Assembly: GCA_018666235.1 (NCBI GenBank)
Contig: JABJAB010000044.1
Location: 186,001-250,000, forward strand
DNA from: Ilumatobacter sp.
Lineage (GTDB): Bacteria > Actinomycetota > Acidimicrobiia > Acidimicrobiales > Ilumatobacteraceae
Length of the DNA: 64,000 nt
Reading direction: 5' to 3'
Part shown: in pieces, positions 8,897-20,597 of the stretch
Position numbering within the stretch: position 1 is the stretch's first letter
Layout of the letters: each line of letters starts with the position of its first letter
The notes under the pieces: model-generated
Databases searched by the model: none
What the model was told of the DNA's origin: nothing
What the model saw: the letters and a program-made list of their open reading frames with translations, nothing else
Translations under genes and position numbers: made by a program

Positions 8897-10198
8897 ATGG
8901 CCGATCAGGACATCTTGCAGCAGGCACTCGAAGTCGAGGCATTCATTGCGTCGTGTCAGGTCGACGGCGCGGCCGGTCCAACCTGGTCGCGAGTTCCCGG
9001 CGGAGGGCCCAGCCGGCACACGCTGTATCACGGCAGCGCAGGCGTCGTGCTCTTCTATCTTGAGCTCCATCGCGCCACCGGCGAGCAGCACTATCTCGAC
9101 ACGGCAATCAGCGGCGGTAACGAGATCCTTGCGTCACTCGACGATGGTGACGTCTCGGTGGCGATCTACAGCGGTCTGCCGGGCGACCTGTTCGTCCTCA
9201 ACGAGCTGGCGAAGGCAAGCGCGCAGGGCAAGTTTCGAGACGCTGCTGCCGGGCTGGTTCGCAAGATGGCTGACCAATCCCAGCAGCTCGGTTCCGGCAT
9301 TGGTTGGATCGAGCCGATTCCGTTCTCGGACATCACGGGCATCACCGGCGAACGCGAAGTACTCGACCTCAGTATCGGCGCAGCAGGCGCCGGCATCGGG
9401 TTTCTGTACGCCCACCGCAACGCGCTCGATCCCCATGCCCTCGAGTGGGCTATCAAGACCGCTGACCGTTTGATCGAGATGTCGGTCGATGGCGTGGGCG
9501 GCCCGAACTGGCTGATGATGGCCGACATGCCCTTCCCGTTCGACGCGCCGAACTTCGCACACGGTGCTGCTGGCGTCGCCTACTTCCTCGCCGATCTGCA
9601 CCGTGCGACAGGCGAGCAGCGCTATCTCGACGTAGCGATCGCTGCAGCCGGGTACGTCGAAGCGCACACGGTCGAGAATGCTGGCGGCCATCTCGTGTGC
9701 CATACCGACCAGAATCCGGGGCTCTACTACCTCGGGGTGTGTCATGGCCCACCCGGCACTGGCCGACTGATGTATCTGTTGCACGAGATCACCGGCGACG
9801 ATCACTGGCTCGAGTGGCTGCACACGAACATGCGCGGCCTGCTTGCAACCGGCGCACCCGAGTCGCGCAGCACGGGGTTGTGGAACAACTTCGGGCAGTG
9901 CTGCGGTGATGCGGGCATCGGTGATTACGCACTGTGGCTGCACCGGTCCACCGGCAATCCTGCGTACCTCGACGTGGCCCGGCGGATCGCTGCGGTCATC
10001 ATCGAGAGAAGCACCGTCGATGGCAGTAGGCGCTGGTGGGAGCAGGCCGAGCATCGCAGCCGCCCCGACTTCGTCGAGTCGCAGACCGGCTACATGCAGG
10101 GCGCTGCAGGCATCGGCAGCTTCCTGCTGCACCTTGCCACCAACGACGAGGTCGACGTCGCGAAAATCCCCCTCCCTGACGTCCCTTTCACGAACTGA
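8897..10198 (+). CDS. LanC-like protein with Cys-Cys-Gly zinc motif
   Basis: The 433-residue protein has the alpha-alpha toroid of the lanthionine synthetase C family, with repeated G-x-x-G turns: HGSAGVVLFYLEL, HGAAGVAYFLADLHRATG, CHGPPGTGRLM, CCGDAGIGDYALWL and QGAAGIGSFLL. The zinc ligands of LanC enzymes correspond to Cys282, Cys335 and residue 336. Here residue 336 is Cys instead of the usual His, giving CCG in place of CHG. No precursor peptide or dehydratase gene is adjacent, so it is not evidently a lantibiotic maker; it could act like LanCL proteins on modified proteins. A TAGTTT box lies 6 nt before the ATG. Confidence 0.8.
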   Translation: MADQDILQQALEVEAFIASCQVDGAAGPTWSRVPGGGPSRHTLYHGSAGVVLFYLELHRATGEQHYLDTAISGGNEILASLDDGDVSVAIYSGLPGDLFVLNELAKASAQGKFRDAAAGLVRKMADQSQQLGSGIGWIEPIPFSDITGITGEREVLDLSIGAAGAGIGFLYAHRNALDPHALEWAIKTADRLIEMSVDGVGGPNWLMMADMPFPFDAPNFAHGAAGVAYFLADLHRATGEQRYLDVAIAAAGYVEAHTVENAGGHLVCHTDQNPGLYYLGVCHGPPGTGRLMYLLHEITGDDHWLEWLHTNMRGLLATGAPESRSTGLWNNFGQCCGDAGIGDYALWLHRSTGNPAYLDVARRIAAVIIERSTVDGSRRWWEQAEHRSRPDFVESQTGYMQGAAGIGSFLLHLATNDEVDVAKIPLPDVPFTN

Positions 10199-10236
10199 AC
10201 CGAGTAACTCAGCGCACTGGGCGCCATGATCCTGCG

Positions 10237-11118
10237 ATGCCCACGACCACTGTGAACGACATCGACATCTGTTACGAGAGCTTCGGCCCCGACGATGCGC
10301 CACCGTTGCTGTTGGTGATGGGTCTCGGTGCACAGATGACCCTGTGGAGCACGGGGTTCATCTCCGAACTGCTCGAGCGCGGTTTCCGCGTGATCCGGTT
10401 CGACAACCGCGATGTCGGACTGTCGACCAAGACTGCCGGGGACCCCCCGGATGTGATGGCGCTCTACGTGCAGTCAATGGCCGGCGAGCCGGTCGAAGCG
10501 CCGTACACCCTCACGACAATGGCCGCCGACGCAGTCGGCCTGCTCGATGCGCTCGGCATCTCAGCGGCGCACATCGTCGGGGCGTCGATGGGCGGGATGA
10601 TCGTGCAGATGATGGCGATCGAGCACCCCGAGCGAGTGCTGTCGTTGACCAGCATCATGTCAACCACCGGTGCCTCCGATGTGGGCCAACCGGACGCGGC
10701 GGCGCTCGGCGCATTGCTCACTCCACCGCCGACCGACCGAGACGGAGCGATCGAGGCCAACATCACGACATCGCGCATCATCTGCGGACCCCTCTTCGAC
10801 GAGACCGAAGCACGAGGACGCGCCATTGAGGCGTACGACCGCTGCTTCCACCCGGCCGGATCGGCGTTCCAGATCGCGGCCATCGCCGCCACCGGCGACC
10901 GCACCGAGCGGCTCGGAGCCGTCAAGGTTCCAACCCTCGTGGTCCATGGCCGCGAGGATTCGCTCATCACACTGTCGGGCGGCGAAGCAACCGCTGCTGC
11001 CATTCCTGGCGCCGACCTCGTGGTGTTTGGTCAAATGGGCCACGACATTCCCGACGTGTACTGGTCGCAGCTGGCAGACGCCATCTTCGGCACCGCCATT
11101 CGCGCCGACATCCAGTGA
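10237..11118 (+). CDS. Alpha/beta hydrolase
   Basis: The 293-residue protein follows the alpha/beta hydrolase pattern: PPLLLVMGLGAQMTLW oxyanion region, a GASMGGMIVQMMA nucleophile elbow (Ser at the centre of G-x-S-x-G), an acid in GREDSLITLSGG and a C-terminal HDIPD histidine. This subgroup, with FDNRDVGLSTK, is common in actinobacteria and often annotated as an esterase; the substrate is unknown. A CATGAT box lies 6 nt before the ATG. It converges on the monooxygenase gene with a 3-nt gap. Confidence 0.85.
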   Translation: MPTTTVNDIDICYESFGPDDAPPLLLVMGLGAQMTLWSTGFISELLERGFRVIRFDNRDVGLSTKTAGDPPDVMALYVQSMAGEPVEAPYTLTTMAADAVGLLDALGISAAHIVGASMGGMIVQMMAIEHPERVLSLTSIMSTTGASDVGQPDAAALGALLTPPPTDRDGAIEANITTSRIICGPLFDETEARGRAIEAYDRCFHPAGSAFQIAAIAATGDRTERLGAVKVPTLVVHGREDSLITLSGGEATAAAIPGADLVVFGQMGHDIPDVYWSQLADAIFGTAIRADIQ

Positions 11119-11121
11119 AGA

Positions 11122-12969
<1,848 letters not shown>

Positions 12970-13056
12970 CGCACCCGCCACATCTGCGAGCCGGATGAAA
13001 ACCGTCGGCGCCGTCCGCCCGCGGGCAGCGTCGCAGGCGAAGGATAGGTTGGCGCA

Positions 13057-14331
13057 GTGACCAACGCAGACGCGGAGACCGGTCTGCTCCAGAATCACTC
13101 GGTCCGCCGATACCTCGCTTCGAGCGCGCTCTCGACGACCGGCATCTCGCTGATGCTTGCCGTCCTCTTCAAGCAGGCGTTCGACATCACCGGCGATGCG
13201 TTGACGATCGGCATCATCGGGCTCCTGCAGTTCATCCCTGCCGTACTGCTCGTCATGGTCAGTGGCTACGTGGCCGACCGTTTCGACCGACGGCGCGTCA
13301 CCGCGTTGATGACGGTCGGGCGTGTCGCCTGCGCCATCGCGTTTGTCCTCTACAGCCGAGACGTGGGCGACGTATCGGATGGGTCCAACGCAGCGATATG
13401 GCCGATGTTCTTGATCCCACTCGTTTTCGGCGCGTTCGACGCCATCGCCATTCCAGCCCGTCATGCCATCGCCCCACTCGTTGTCACGCGCGAGTTCCTG
13501 CCGAACCTGGTCGCGGCGGCTGCAGTCACCAGGGTGCTCGCCACGATCGTCGGTCCGGTCGCCGCTGGATTTCTCTACACGGTGGGACCCGACCTCGCCT
13601 ACTTCGCTGTTGCCGTCCTCTTCGCAGCATCGATTCCACCGATGCTGCGGACCGGCTACGCCGTCACGCCAACCAGGCTGACCGACCGACCGTCGTTGAA
13701 ACTCGCATTGGAGGGCCTCCGATTCATTCGGCGGTCACCGATCGTCTTGTCCGCGATCTCACTCGACATGTTTGCGGTGTTGTTCGGCGGCGCGATCGCC
13801 TTGATTCCGGTGATCGCCGAAGAACAACTCGACGTCGGCGACATCGCGTACGGCTGGCTTCGTGCCGCACCTGGCATCGGCGCAGGCTTAATGGGCCTCG
13901 TGCTCGCACGACGGCCCGTGACCCGGCGCGTCGGACCGACCTTGCTCGCCGTCGTTGCAACGTTCGGCGCGTTCCACATCACGCTTGCAATGACGACCAA
14001 CTACGTGGTCGCGTTCATCTCGCTCGTCATCGCCGCAGGCGCTGACATGGTCTCGATGACCATCCGTTCGACGCTGGTGCCACTCGCCACGCCAAACTCG
14101 CAACTGGGTCGCGTGACAGCAGTCGAGAGCGTATTCATCGGCGCCTCGAACGAATTGGGCGCGTTCGAGAGCGGCGTCGCTGCCCGCGCGATCGGGGTGC
14201 CGTGGGCCATTGCCGGCGGAGGCATTGCAACGATGGCGATCGCCGCCGGGTTCGCCGCGTTCGTTCCAGCGCTGCGCAACATCGACACGTACAACGATGT
14301 CCGGCCTGTCCAAGCACCACCGAGAACTTAA
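13057..14331 (+). CDS. MFS transporter (EntS-like)
   Basis: The 424-residue membrane protein has the major facilitator pattern with a clear motif A-like loop (GYVADRFDRRRVTALMTVGR) and second-half helices separated by a loop near residue 210. It resembles the enterobactin-exporter-like MFS group. GTG 13057 follows a TAGGTT box by 6 nt. It is divergent from the Baeyer-Villiger monooxygenase and may export its substrate or product, but that is inference from position only. Confidence 0.8.
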   Translation: MTNADAETGLLQNHSVRRYLASSALSTTGISLMLAVLFKQAFDITGDALTIGIIGLLQFIPAVLLVMVSGYVADRFDRRRVTALMTVGRVACAIAFVLYSRDVGDVSDGSNAAIWPMFLIPLVFGAFDAIAIPARHAIAPLVVTREFLPNLVAAAAVTRVLATIVGPVAAGFLYTVGPDLAYFAVAVLFAASIPPMLRTGYAVTPTRLTDRPSLKLALEGLRFIRRSPIVLSAISLDMFAVLFGGAIALIPVIAEEQLDVGDIAYGWLRAAPGIGAGLMGLVLARRPVTRRVGPTLLAVVATFGAFHITLAMTTNYVVAFISLVIAAGADMVSMTIRSTLVPLATPNSQLGRVTAVESVFIGASNELGAFESGVAARAIGVPWAIAGGGIATMAIAAGFAAFVPALRNIDTYNDVRPVQAPPRT

Positions 14332-14648
14332 AGGACCCCGTTGGCAGCTGTTTCTCGGTTACTGCTGGCAGCAGGAGCTGGCTGAGCAGCAATATCCGAG
14401 TCGCACGCTGAAAGCAGACTTGCTACGACGAGCGCTGCACCACAACGCGATGTCCACCTGTGCTGGCTACATTCGCCGTAGCGCGACGGGCTGGCGAAGC
14501 TTCTCACGTGTTGTGACAGGGTGTCTGTGAATTTGATCAGCTCAGTTTTTTCAGGTGGTGCTTTGGACCGACTCGTCTTTCCACCACAAAAAAGCCTAGC
14601 CAGCCGTTACGTCAAAGCCTTAGAACCCAACTTGTTAGTCTTTAGGAA
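14332..14648. other. Intergenic region, AT-richer than surroundings
   Basis: No convincing gene or tRNA is visible in these 317 bases. The right half is visibly richer in A and T than neighbouring genes. It contains T-tracts and A-tracts around complementary GTGGTG (14555-14560) and CACCAC (14582-14587) segments, which may end the MFS transcript. A TAGTCT box at 14636-14641 lies 7 nt before the next start. Confidence 0.4.
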
Positions 14649-15158
14649 ATGGTAATGAGACTGACCTTTGCGACCGAGACAACCGAGGTTGGGCCACTCG
14701 GCGGTCCGACGTACAAAGTCCCAACCGAGGTGAACATCACCATCAGAGAGACCGACACTTACGACGTTGATCTCCAACTCAAATGGAGTTCACGTGAAAG
14801 CAAACTGGTCCCGACCAGGGTCACCTTCACCTCGGACCCTAACGGTGAGCCAATAAGCGTCAGTCGCATTGCAAGGATCTCAATGCGTCAGGCCATTCAA
14901 ACCGACCTTGAAATCAAGCTTCTTGGCGAAGGCGGTTGGCAAGGAATCGTGAAAGATAACGAAGGCTCCGACCCGTTTGCAGTCGACGCACTGGTCTACT
15001 TAATCGCCATAGCTGTAGACAGCCCACATCCGTCGGCAACAGTCGCCACAGCACGGGGACTAGCGCCGTCGAGCGGGCCGAAGCGAGTGAGCGACGCCCG
15101 TAAACGGGGTCTCATCCCGCTGACCAAGCCAGGCAAAGCGTCAGCCTCATCTGTCTGA
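14649..15158 (+). CDS. Hypothetical protein with C-terminal HTH-like segment
   Basis: I do not recognise a named family for this 169-residue protein. The N-terminal 110 residues are strand-rich with no known motif. The C-terminal part, about residues 128-155, reads PSATVATARGLAPSSGPKRVSDARKRGLIP and resembles the helix-turn-helix plus ARxxGLL tail of small actinobacterial accessory proteins. Base composition is lower in GC than nearby genes. No integrase or transposase lies alongside. Likely a transferred accessory gene; function unknown. Confidence 0.6.
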   Translation: MVMRLTFATETTEVGPLGGPTYKVPTEVNITIRETDTYDVDLQLKWSSRESKLVPTRVTFTSDPNGEPISVSRIARISMRQAIQTDLEIKLLGEGGWQGIVKDNEGSDPFAVDALVYLIAIAVDSPHPSATVATARGLAPSSGPKRVSDARKRGLIPLTKPGKASASSV

Positions 15159-15535
15159 ACGAATCAGTCCAGCCTACGAACATCGTGCCACCGATCCTGG
15201 ATGTCGGGCGCCGCCGCCTTATCAACGGGTGCCGACGTGGTGGAGTTCGAATCGGAGGATGCGCGGGTCGGCGACTAAGTCGTCGTCGACTTCTCCCTGC
15301 GACCGGGCGAGTACATCAACGCCAGGTCCGGGTGACTCCGTTTCCCACGCCGCGTGACGAACTCGTCCCCCACCGGGCCACACAGGACCCCGCCGTGGTC
15401 CCCTACGGCGGCGCGACAATTTAGGGTCGCTCTGCCGCAGCCTTGACACTGTGGTTGTTGATCCCGCAGCCGGGCTGTGAGGGCGGGAGCAGCAACTGAA
15501 CCGGATCGCCTCAACTTTGCCATGACGGCGATCGG
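15159..15535. other. Intergenic region with a hairpin and a possible gene remnant
   Basis: No intact gene is convincing in these 377 bases. A frame beginning at ATG 15201 reads like protein (ADVVEFESEDARVGD), is cut by TAA, then continues VVVDFSLRPGEYINARSG before another stop, suggesting a degraded coding sequence, though chance is possible. A 7-bp hairpin (CCGCCGT 15390-15396, ACGGCGG 15405-15411) may help end transcription from either side. Confidence 0.3.
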
Positions 15536-17326
15536 TCAGTCGCTGAGCCAGACCGAATCGAACCAGTTGACTCCGTTGACGACGCACCGCAGTGGTACAC
15601 CATCGGGTGACGTGCGCTCGCACACACCGCGAACCGACTCGCTGAACGCGTTGTCCCAGATGGTGTGGACGAGGAAAATGCGGGTGGAGGCGTCGTTCAT
15701 GTCCTGAACAACCGCCTGCCAATTAGCGGCGCGGTCCGCTTTGTCGGGCTGGGCCTGGGCGTCGAGAATCAGGTCGTCGCGCTCCTCGGAGCAGAACCTT
15801 GTCCCGTTGAGCGAGATGCCTTCGCCGATCGTGCGACACATCAACGTCTGGCGGTTCGTCGCCGGCTCGAGGGACCCGAACCCTCGCCACAGCGTTGCCT
15901 GATACTGACCCAACACGGTTTGCACGATGTGTTGGTCTTGGGCGAGTTCGTCGAAGTTGACGTTGAACGCCGCGCTCCACCCCTGGTCGAGGATGTCGGC
16001 CTGGCGCGCCCCGACCACCCCGGCGGCAGGAAATTGGAACTCGACGTCGATCCGTCCGTCAGAGCAGCCGTCGGGCACGTCGGCGCAGTATTGCGCGGAG
16101 AGGGCGGCCGCTGCGGCGGGATCGTCACCCTGCTGCACGACGTCGGGATTGTAAAAGTCGCTCCCTGGAACGAACATCTGGTCGGCGTCGCGGGCGATGC
16201 CCAACCCGATCAGATCGCGGTAGTCCCGCAACGGGGTTGCGAGCGCCAAGGCCCGCCGAGCCCGCACGTCGTCGAACGGCGGCGAGGACGTGTTGAGTTG
16301 GACGAACTGTTCCTGACCGGTCTCGTCGACGATGTTCTGCGCGCTGTCTTCGTCGCGTAGATCGCCCACGGTGGCGGGGTCCGTGGTGTGGAGGCCTTCA
16401 ACGTTGCCCGAGAAGAAGAGATCAGCGCGAGTCGATGCGTCGGGGATGGGTCGGAACTCCAACGCGTCGAGGTGGACGTCGCCACCCCACCATCCGCCGT
16501 GGCGGACGAGCCGGGTGACCGAGTCCAGCGAGCGAGACTCGAAGACGAACGGTCCGGTGCCGACCGGTTCCTGGTTCAGCGTCGGATCTGCGGCGGCCGC
16601 CGCAAGCCAATCCGGTGAAGCAACCATGCCGAGCTGCGTCGACAACCAGGCAGGGAACACTGCGTTCGGCTCGAGCATCGAGAACTCGATCGTCCGCTCG
16701 TCGACCACGGTCGACGGTCCTTCGGCCGGGTAGAACGGGCGCTGGGCCAGCCCGACAATCGGGCTCGCCAGCTGGGCATCGAAGTTCGCCTGCACCGCCT
16801 GGGCGGTGAGGGGCGCGCCGTCGTGGAATGTGATCCCCTCCCGCACGACGACCCGCCACCTCGTCAGGTCGCCGTCGACCGGCTCGACCGACTCGGCCAG
16901 ATACGGCACGACGTTGCCGTCGACGTCCAACGCGGTCAGCGTGTCGAACACCGCGAGGGCCATCATGCGGCCGGGTGCCGACAGAGACGAGGTCGTCGGG
17001 TTCAGCCCATCGACATCGGCCTCAAGGGCGAACCGCAACGTGCCACCCGGAATCGGTCCGGCCTCCTCATCAATGTCCTCGTCCTCGGCAACGTCCTCGA
17101 CGATCTGCCCCTCGCTGACGACAGGAGCGACGGTTGCGGCTGGCGCATCAGTGGCAGCCACGTCGTCGCTCCCCGCTGGCTCGCCACCACCACTCACCGT
17201 CGCCCGCGGGCCTTCGGATGCGCTGTCGCTGCTCGCGGAGCCACCACTGCACGCTGCGGCGACGACCGCCAAACAAGCGAACGCGGCAACGGCCATCGTC
17301 GCCAGTGGAAGTCGTGTTCTGGTCAT
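15536..17326 (-). CDS. ABC transporter substrate-binding lipoprotein, family 5
   Basis: The 596-residue protein starts MTRTRLPLATMAVAAFACLAVVAAACSGG, a lipoprotein signal peptide with the lipid-modified Cys near residue 27. After an acidic linker comes a family 5 solute-binding domain (GGTLRFALEADVDGLNPT, WRVVVREGITFHDGAPLTA), which binds oligopeptides, glycosides or other ligands outside the membrane. ATG 17326 is chosen because the leader fits and a GGAG sits 6 nt upstream. It is last in the minus-strand sulfatase operon, 29 bp behind the arylsulfatase. No permease or ATPase gene is nearby. Confidence 0.85.
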   Translation of the reverse strand: MTRTRLPLATMAVAAFACLAVVAAACSGGSASSDSASEGPRATVSGGGEPAGSDDVAATDAPAATVAPVVSEGQIVEDVAEDEDIDEEAGPIPGGTLRFALEADVDGLNPTTSSLSAPGRMMALAVFDTLTALDVDGNVVPYLAESVEPVDGDLTRWRVVVREGITFHDGAPLTAQAVQANFDAQLASPIVGLAQRPFYPAEGPSTVVDERTIEFSMLEPNAVFPAWLSTQLGMVASPDWLAAAAADPTLNQEPVGTGPFVFESRSLDSVTRLVRHGGWWGGDVHLDALEFRPIPDASTRADLFFSGNVEGLHTTDPATVGDLRDEDSAQNIVDETGQEQFVQLNTSSPPFDDVRARRALALATPLRDYRDLIGLGIARDADQMFVPGSDFYNPDVVQQGDDPAAAAALSAQYCADVPDGCSDGRIDVEFQFPAAGVVGARQADILDQGWSAAFNVNFDELAQDQHIVQTVLGQYQATLWRGFGSLEPATNRQTLMCRTIGEGISLNGTRFCSEERDDLILDAQAQPDKADRAANWQAVVQDMNDASTRIFLVHTIWDNAFSESVRGVCERTSPDGVPLRCVVNGVNWFDSVWLSD

Positions 17327-17355
17327 GGGAGCTCCAGTCGAGATTGTGCGTTTCG

Positions 17356-19617
17356 TCATTGGCGCGACCATTCGCGAGCGGCGATGACCTCATCGGCGTC
17401 AGCGTCGCGCCCGTCAGGGAGTTGGACGGAGACGTCGTGCAGCGTGCCGCTGTAAGCGAAAGGCGCTGAGTATCGAGCCGATACGGCCGATCGGTGGTCC
17501 TCGCCGACGCTGATCCCAACGGAGGTGAACGTCACCAAGTACCGCGGCACCGTCTCTCGACCACAGGCCTGCCCGTCGATCAACACCTCGACGAACCCGT
17601 CGATACCGGTGCGCTCGAGGTGGACACCTAGCGTGCAATCACCCGCAGGCACCTGGATATTTGACTCGACGATCGTGTGGTCGCCGAACGCGTTGTAGTC
17701 GACGATGAGCTTGCCGTCCTGCACGAACACCGAACAGCCGGAGTTCTCGTTGCCCGTCGCGATGAGCACTCCCGCTGCGTCAGCCGTCCCGGTCACTCGG
17801 GCGGTGATGTCGACTTGCGTATCAGTCAGCGAGGCGGAGGTTCGCGTGGGGATCTGGGTCATCGGCGTCCGGTACACGTACCGACGGTCGGGTCGATGCA
17901 CCGAGTGCTCGTCCAAGCGGGGAATGAACAACTCGATGCGACGCTCGTCGAGCGGAAGCACCCCGTGGACCTCCGCCTCCTGCCACCACAGCTCGATCAG
18001 CTGCGCCAAGCGATCTGGCTCGGCCTCCGCAAGGTCGTGGCACTCCGACGGGTCGGCCGAGAGATTGAACAACTCCCACGGTTCGGTCTCGAAGTCGGCG
18101 CCGGGGAAGTGCCGGGCAACCGCCTTCCACAGCACACCATCGAGATCGGCAACGAGAGCGCGGTTCCCGGCGAACTCGAAGTACTGGAGCGTGTTCGTCG
18201 CAGGGGCGTCAGCATCGTCGAGGATCGACGCAAACGAATGTCCGGTCACCGGCATTTGTTCGACCCCTCGGTACACCTCGGGTGGCGTCACGCCGAGCAG
18301 TTCATAGATTGTCGGCACCACGTCGGAGATGTAGGTGAATTGGTTACGCTTCGTGCCGGCGTGCTCGCCGAGACCGGCGGGCCAATGCACGACCATCGGC
18401 ACGTGCACGCCGCCCTCGTGCGTATGTGTCTTGTACCAACGGAACGGAGAGTTGCCGCACTGCGACCAACCCCACGGATAGTTCGTGTGGCTGTTCGGCC
18501 TGCCGATGTCGTCGATCTTCTCGACCGCTTCGTCGGGCGATTCGACGATGCCTTGGAAGTGCTTCATCTCGTGCATCGTCCCCGCGGCACCGCCCTCCTG
18601 GGAAGCGCCGTTGTCGGACATCAGCACGAAGATCGTGTTGTCGAGCTCACCCATCGCTCGGAGCCCATCGACGAACCGGCCGATCTGATCATCGGTGTGA
18701 TCAAGGAACGCGGCGAAGGCTTCTTGCAGGCGAGCGGCGAGCAGCTGCTGATTGTCCGACAGGTCGTCCCACGGCTCGACACCTGGGTTGCGTGGCGCGA
18801 GCGAGGTATTCGACTCGACCACGCCGAGCTCGACCTGACGCTCGTACCAGCGCTGGCGCACCACATCCCAGCCTTCGTCGTACCGGCCGCGGTACTTCTG
18901 CAGGTACGCATCGGGTGCCTGGTGCGGCGCATGCGTCGCACCGAAGGGCAGGTAAGCGAAGAATGGCCGATCGGGGCGCAACCCTTTGTTGTCGTTGACC
19001 ATCAGCAGTAATTGATCAACCAGGTCTTCGGAGAGGTGGTATCCCTCGTCCGCGCTAGCCGGCGGATCGATGAAGCTGTTGTCGCGCACCAACTCAGGGT
19101 TGAACTGATCGGTCTCGCCCGGCAAGAACCCGTAGAAGCGCTCGAACCCGCGGCCTAACGGCCACTGGTCGAACGGACCCGCTGCAGAGATGTGCGTGCC
19201 CGGCATCAGGTGCCACTTGCCCGCACACAACGTTGCATACCCCTCGTCGCGCAGCACCTCGGCGACAGTTGCCGCAGCGTTCGAGATGTGGCCCGTCGCG
19301 TGAGGGAACCCGGTAACCCAGCCCGACAGGCCACGCATCCCGACCGCGTGCTGCGACCGACCGGTGAGGAGCGCTGCACGCGTGGGCGAGCACACTGGCG
19401 TCACGTGGAAGTTGGTGAACTGCACGCCGCCGGTTGCGAGTGCGTCGATGTTCGGTGTGTCGATGTCCGAGCCGTAGCAGCCGAACTGTGCGTACCCGAG
19501 GTCGTCGAGCAGCACGATCACCACGTTGGGCGCACCACGACCGGGATGGGGTCGCTCGTCGAAGTGCGGAACAGAATCGGCCAACGTGCGGCCGATGGTT
19601 CCCTTGAAGTCGTTCAT
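17356..19617 (-). CDS. Arylsulfatase (Cys-type)
   Basis: The 753-residue protein is a formylglycine-dependent sulfatase: metal-binding [17 protein letters not shown] (Asp38, Asp39), the modification signature [12 protein letters not shown] with Cys76, and further motifs [10 protein letters not shown] and [11 protein letters not shown]. It should hydrolyse sulfate esters. A C-terminal extension of roughly 200 residues after the catalytic core is seen in large arylsulfatases. No secretion signal is evident. It has a clear SD-like AGAGGGA before the ATG and sits 14 bp after the MBL hydrolase, so it is internal to an operon. The needed formylglycine-generating enzyme is not in this window. Confidence 0.9.
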   Translation of the reverse strand: MNDFKGTIGRTLADSVPHFDERPHPGRGAPNVVIVLLDDLGYAQFGCYGSDIDTPNIDALATGGVQFTNFHVTPVCSPTRAALLTGRSQHAVGMRGLSGWVTGFPHATGHISNAAATVAEVLRDEGYATLCAGKWHLMPGTHISAAGPFDQWPLGRGFERFYGFLPGETDQFNPELVRDNSFIDPPASADEGYHLSEDLVDQLLLMVNDNKGLRPDRPFFAYLPFGATHAPHQAPDAYLQKYRGRYDEGWDVVRQRWYERQVELGVVESNTSLAPRNPGVEPWDDLSDNQQLLAARLQEAFAAFLDHTDDQIGRFVDGLRAMGELDNTIFVLMSDNGASQEGGAAGTMHEMKHFQGIVESPDEAVEKIDDIGRPNSHTNYPWGWSQCGNSPFRWYKTHTHEGGVHVPMVVHWPAGLGEHAGTKRNQFTYISDVVPTIYELLGVTPPEVYRGVEQMPVTGHSFASILDDADAPATNTLQYFEFAGNRALVADLDGVLWKAVARHFPGADFETEPWELFNLSADPSECHDLAEAEPDRLAQLIELWWQEAEVHGVLPLDERRIELFIPRLDEHSVHRPDRRYVYRTPMTQIPTRTSASLTDTQVDITARVTGTADAAGVLIATGNENSGCSVFVQDGKLIVDYNAFGDHTIVESNIQVPAGDCTLGVHLERTGIDGFVEVLIDGQACGRETVPRYLVTFTSVGISVGEDHRSAVSARYSAPFAYSGTLHDVSVQLPDGRDADADEVIAAREWSRQ

Positions 19618-19631
19618 GCGAAGTCCCTCTC

Positions 19632-20465
19632 TCAGTTGTGGTGCTCAACGATGATCGTGGTGAGGTCGTTGCCGATGACGATCTCACCGTCGTAGTGCTC
19701 GGCGGCCAGGGCGATCCACTCGGGGTACTGCTCGGGCGTCGGCGCCGGGACCATGTGGGTCAGTGCGAGTCGCTTCGCGCCGACACGCGCCGCAGTCTGT
19801 GCCGCTTCGACGACACCCGAGTGGTACTCGAGGATGTCCTGGGCCATCTCGCCTGGCAGCAGTTCGACGATGTCCTTGCGGAGGACGGTCTGCACATAGA
19901 CGTCAGCACCGGCGGCGAGCTGATCGACGCCGTCGCACGGAATCGTGTCGCCCACGAGTGCCGCAACTGCGCCCTCGTGTTTGAGTCGGAATCCGATCGT
20001 CGGGTGGACCGGCGCGTGCTGCGTCGCTGCGGTGATGATATCGACGTCACCGATGCGGAACTCGTCGCCGGGCTGCAGCTCGGTGACCTCGACCTGCGGG
20101 CCGCGCACGAGCGGGTCATGGTGTTCCACCCGGTAGCCGATGTCGTCCTCCAGTGCGTGCAGTTGCCGCTCGACGAACCGCGCGATGCCCACCGGTCCGA
20201 AAATCTTCAACGGTGTGATTTCGCGGGTTCTGACCCAGTGCGTGGTGATCACGTCGTTAAGCGCGCAGATGTGGTCGCTGTGCAGATGGGTGATCAGCAC
20301 ACCCGCGAGCAGAGCGGGATCTGACCCTGCTGCCGCCAGGCGCATAACGACACCTCGACCTGCGTCGACAAGGATGTGCGTGCCGTCCGCCTTCACGAGA
20401 CTCGATGGGCCGGCGCGGTTTGGGTCGGGCAACGGCGATCCGGTTCCGGTCAGGATGATTTCCAT
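19632..20465 (-). CDS. MBL-fold metallo-hydrolase (RNase Z-like)
   Basis: The 277-residue protein carries the metallo-beta-lactamase metal motif HLHSDH (His60, His62, Asp64, His65), a later His in TQHAPVHP, the bridging Asp in VGDTIPCDG and a C-terminal LTHMVPAP histidine, all in the order seen in ribonuclease Z-like hydrolases. In its setting, first in a sulfatase operon, a role in ester cleavage is more likely than tRNA processing. ATG 20465 fits the family start; a TAGGTT box lies 8 nt upstream. Confidence 0.8.
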   Translation of the reverse strand: MEIILTGTGSPLPDPNRAGPSSLVKADGTHILVDAGRGVVMRLAAAGSDPALLAGVLITHLHSDHICALNDVITTHWVRTREITPLKIFGPVGIARFVERQLHALEDDIGYRVEHHDPLVRGPQVEVTELQPGDEFRIGDVDIITAATQHAPVHPTIGFRLKHEGAVAALVGDTIPCDGVDQLAAGADVYVQTVLRKDIVELLPGEMAQDILEYHSGVVEAAQTAARVGAKRLALTHMVPAPTPEQYPEWIALAAEHYDGEIVIGNDLTTIIVEHHN

Positions 20466-20597
20466 CAACGCGGAACCTAGCATGTTAATTTCACAGTATA
20501 TGAAACTATATTTCGCAGGGAAGAAGCTGGCCCCAGTCGTGCGTATCCGCGGTGAGCGCGACGGTGTGTTCAAGATCCAACCAGAACCGGAGACCGT
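20466..20597. promoter_or_regulatory. Divergent promoter region of the sulfatase locus with inverted repeat
   Basis: The AT-rich segment 20481-20515 contains the inverted repeat TTTCA (20489-20493) and TGAAA (20501-20505) with 7-nt spacing. On the minus strand a TAGGTT box (20479-20474) precedes the MBL hydrolase start by 8 nt. On the plus strand a TATATT box (20507-20512) points toward the SDR gene, which also has GGAG before its ATG. The dyad lies between or over both promoters, so one regulator, perhaps the TetR protein at the end of the plus operon, could control both directions. The regulator assignment is inference. Confidence 0.5.

Noticed and set aside
8153..10198. Nitroreductase plus LanC-like gene as a peptide natural-product cluster
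   Set aside because: No precursor peptide, dehydratase or protease gene is adjacent, and the two genes each have their own promoter-like box.
15236..15265. TTCGAATC segment resembling a tRNA T-loop
   Set aside because: Flanking bases do not form the T stem and no acceptor or anticodon stem is found.
17677..19011. Open frame opposite the arylsulfatase
   Set aside because: Antisense of a gene with full sulfatase motifs and rich in Arg/Val from GC-biased codons.
19632..20465. MBL hydrolase as true ribonuclease Z
   Set aside because: The metal motif fits, but its place at the head of a sulfatase operon makes a tRNA role unlikely.
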